A DNA stretch of 64,000 bases from Candidatus Babeliales bacterium (GTDB lineage Bacteria; Babelota; Babeliae; Babelales; JACPOV01). The stretch lies in contig DATALT010000001.1 in NCBI GenBank assembly GCA_036260945.1, positions 1-64,000 of the forward strand, given 5' to 3'. Positions within the stretch are counted from its first letter, which is position 1; the number at the start of each line of letters is the position of its first letter. Under the pieces are notes generated by a model. The model saw only the letters and a list, made by a program, of their open reading frames with translations, did no database searches and had not been told where the DNA came from. Position numbers and translations under genes: made by a program. This document shows, piece by piece, positions 62,879 to 64,000 of this stretch.

Positions 62879-63254
62879 AGTAATTTCCTCCACGATTTCT
62901 TTTAATATAATCTTCTTTGGCTTTAACTGCTCTTTTTTTTTCTCGAGGTGGTAACTTATCTTGTTTCTTTTGGAATCCGTTCGTAATAACTACTTTCGCA
63001 CCATGAAAGAAGAAGCATAGCAATCGATTCTGATCAGATTTAAAGGCATAAATTTGGTCGTCTTCATCTCGAAATTTTTGTTTATTAAAAATCTTTCCCA
63101 TATTGCCAAGCAATTTAAACAAATAAAATATCTTATCTCGTTCTTCTTCTGTCAACTGATGATAATATTCTGATGCGTTACTTTTGCCGCGACTATCAAA
63201 ATACCATTCTAGAGTAAACTTCTCACCTCGATATGCTATAAGCTTCTGCTTCAT
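62871..63254 (-). CDS. RelE/HigB-type toxin (Gp49-like)
   Basis: A 127-residue protein of the HigB/Gp49 (RelE superfamily) mRNA-cleaving toxin type. Core block QIYAFKSDQNRLLCFFF, then KVVITNGFQKKQDKLPPREK and a basic helix AVKAKEDYIKRN. These match the HigB family pattern; catalytic residues in RelE-like toxins are mostly basic and present. The antitoxin gene overlaps its stop by 8 bases. The pair probably stabilises the integrated element. Confidence 0.82.
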   Translation of the reverse strand: MKQKLIAYRGEKFTLEWYFDSRGKSNASEYYHQLTEEERDKIFYLFKLLGNMGKIFNKQKFRDEDDQIYAFKSDQNRLLCFFFHGAKVVITNGFQKKQDKLPPREKKRAVKAKEDYIKRNRGGNYYD

Positions 63255-63342
63255 TATTCCTCAAACAATTTTTTTTGATTTTATATACTGCAAGTGTACC
63301 AGAAACATAATACAATAGCAATCTGCAGAAAATAATGAGTTT

Positions 63343-64000
63343 CTAAATAGAGGCTAATCTTAACGGTTTAAATTTGCTCAATTGCTCTCTAATTACCCCA
63401 AAAGGGTTTTGCGAGCTTGGTAGATTAATCTTATTTACATCGGCCATCAAGCGATACCAGGAACGTTGATGGCATTTGGCAAATCTACTCCTTAACTCTC
63501 GGGCGCTCATTACTTCAAGTGCTTTCTTTAATCCAAATATTTGTAATATTTGTTTAGTATTTAAATCAGGATTGTTGATTAATAAAGCTGCAAGGAGCGA
63601 TTTATCATTTCCTTTATAATCTATAAGGACTGATCGTTTACTTTCTATTTCATCAAGATAATGTAATAGGATTTTTTTTGAGATGGTAGGCTTGAAAAGA
63701 CTTTTAAAGGAAAGATCAGATTTAATATTCAATGATTTAAAGAGTTTTTTTATTTTCTCTCGCTTATTGAGGCGCACTTCCATGCGTAAAAATTCTAATT
63801 TCCTGCGCGTTGCAAATCTATCAAAGAGATTGAGTTGGAGTTCGCTATCTTTTTCTATCGCGCGCTTGCTGCTTAATTTTGCTTTTTCAAGATCACGTAT
63901 TTTATCATAGAAAGCTATTTCATACGAATTGCAATGCCATTTGTAACTATGGCCCTCATTGCGATAATCGGTTTGGTTTACATCTAGGGAAAGTTTAACA
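63343..64000 (-). CDS. Replication-protein-like ORF, 5' end outside window
   Basis: The frame is open to the window edge (at least 218 residues), although an internal ATG at 63783 gives a 146-residue shorter reading. The upstream part reads GHSYKWHCNSYEIAFYDKIR and then LRMEVRLNKREKIKKLF. The YE-x-FYDK and EVRL patterns resemble replication initiators of phage/plasmid gene II/X type. This is from memory and unverified. The C-terminal half is helical and unrecognised. As part of the element at tRNA-Glu, a plasmid or phage origin of the island is plausible. Confidence 0.5.
   Translation of the reverse strand, partial: VKLSLDVNQTDYRNEGHSYKWHCNSYEIAFYDKIRDLEKAKLSSKRAIEKDSELQLNLFDRFATRRKLEFLRMEVRLNKREKIKKLFKSLNIKSDLSFKSLFKPTISKKILLHYLDEIESKRSVLIDYKGNDKSLLAALLINNPDLNTKQILQIFGLKKALEVMSARELRSRFAKCHQRSWYRLMADVNKINLPSSQNPFGVIREQLSKFKPLRLASI

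Overview
The window looks like a chromosomal segment of a small-genome, Gram-negative, probably host-associated bacterium. The closest match I know is the Candidatus Dependentiae (TM6) type. The clues are AT-rich DNA, tightly packed genes with ATGA overlaps, a two-membrane secretion and outer-membrane toolkit (T2SS secretins, BamD-like and TamB-like proteins, a large beta-barrel), and many short lineage-specific secreted proteins, including leucine-rich-repeat and metalloprotease-like ones. The taxonomic guess is inference; no rRNA is present to test it.

Layout. 1-1992: 3' end of a large beta-helix surface protein with 29-residue repeats. 2071-6282: Nudix hydrolase, divergent leuS, then a MoxR ATPase. 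6466-15029: a type II secretion operon (GspC, secretin, GspL/PilM, GspM/PilO, and a second secretin). 15002-28398: mostly housekeeping genes (enolase, Dps, aspS, outer-membrane barrel, endonuclease IV, rho, secF, rpmA), with two clusters of paralogous secreted proteins between them. 28686-33050: three LRR-type secreted proteins, thyX and a frameshifted coiled-coil gene. 33010-43626: polA, a polytopic membrane protein, an ABC-F ATPase, an M48-like protease, an ABC exporter and small exported proteins. 43846-51616: priA, two paralogous small secreted proteins, orn, a fused double D-Ala-D-Ala ligase, a YraN nuclease and a BamD-like lipoprotein. 51800-57538: GspE, a GspH-type pseudopilin, TamB-like protein and a PLD-like protein. 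57684-60650: pseudouridine synthase, MgtE, tRNA-Lys and tRNA-Glu. 60639-64000: an integrated element at tRNA-Glu with a serine recombinase, a toxin-antitoxin pair, an orphan antitoxin and a replication-protein-like gene cut by the window edge.

How the parts fit. GspC/D/L/M at 6.5-15 kb and GspE/GspH at 51.8-54 kb are components of one T2SS or type IV pilus-like machine split over two loci. It could export the many signal-peptide proteins nearby. Ten of these carry Met directly after the predicted signal-peptide cleavage site, usually followed by an acidic residue, which is a possible lineage-specific processing or sorting signature.

The most unusual single gene is the 745-residue tandem Ddl at 47313-49550. 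Its two halves carry different active-site changes: the N-half keeps the Glu-Ser-Tyr triad but has Asp for the Mg-binding Glu, while the C-half keeps the Mg-binding Glu but has Cys and Phe in the triad. The Tyr-to-Phe site is the one known to govern D-Ala versus D-lactate acceptor choice. The other main points of interest are two secretins in one operon, the recombinase whose stop codon lies inside tRNA-Glu, and a structured-looking leader before mgtE.
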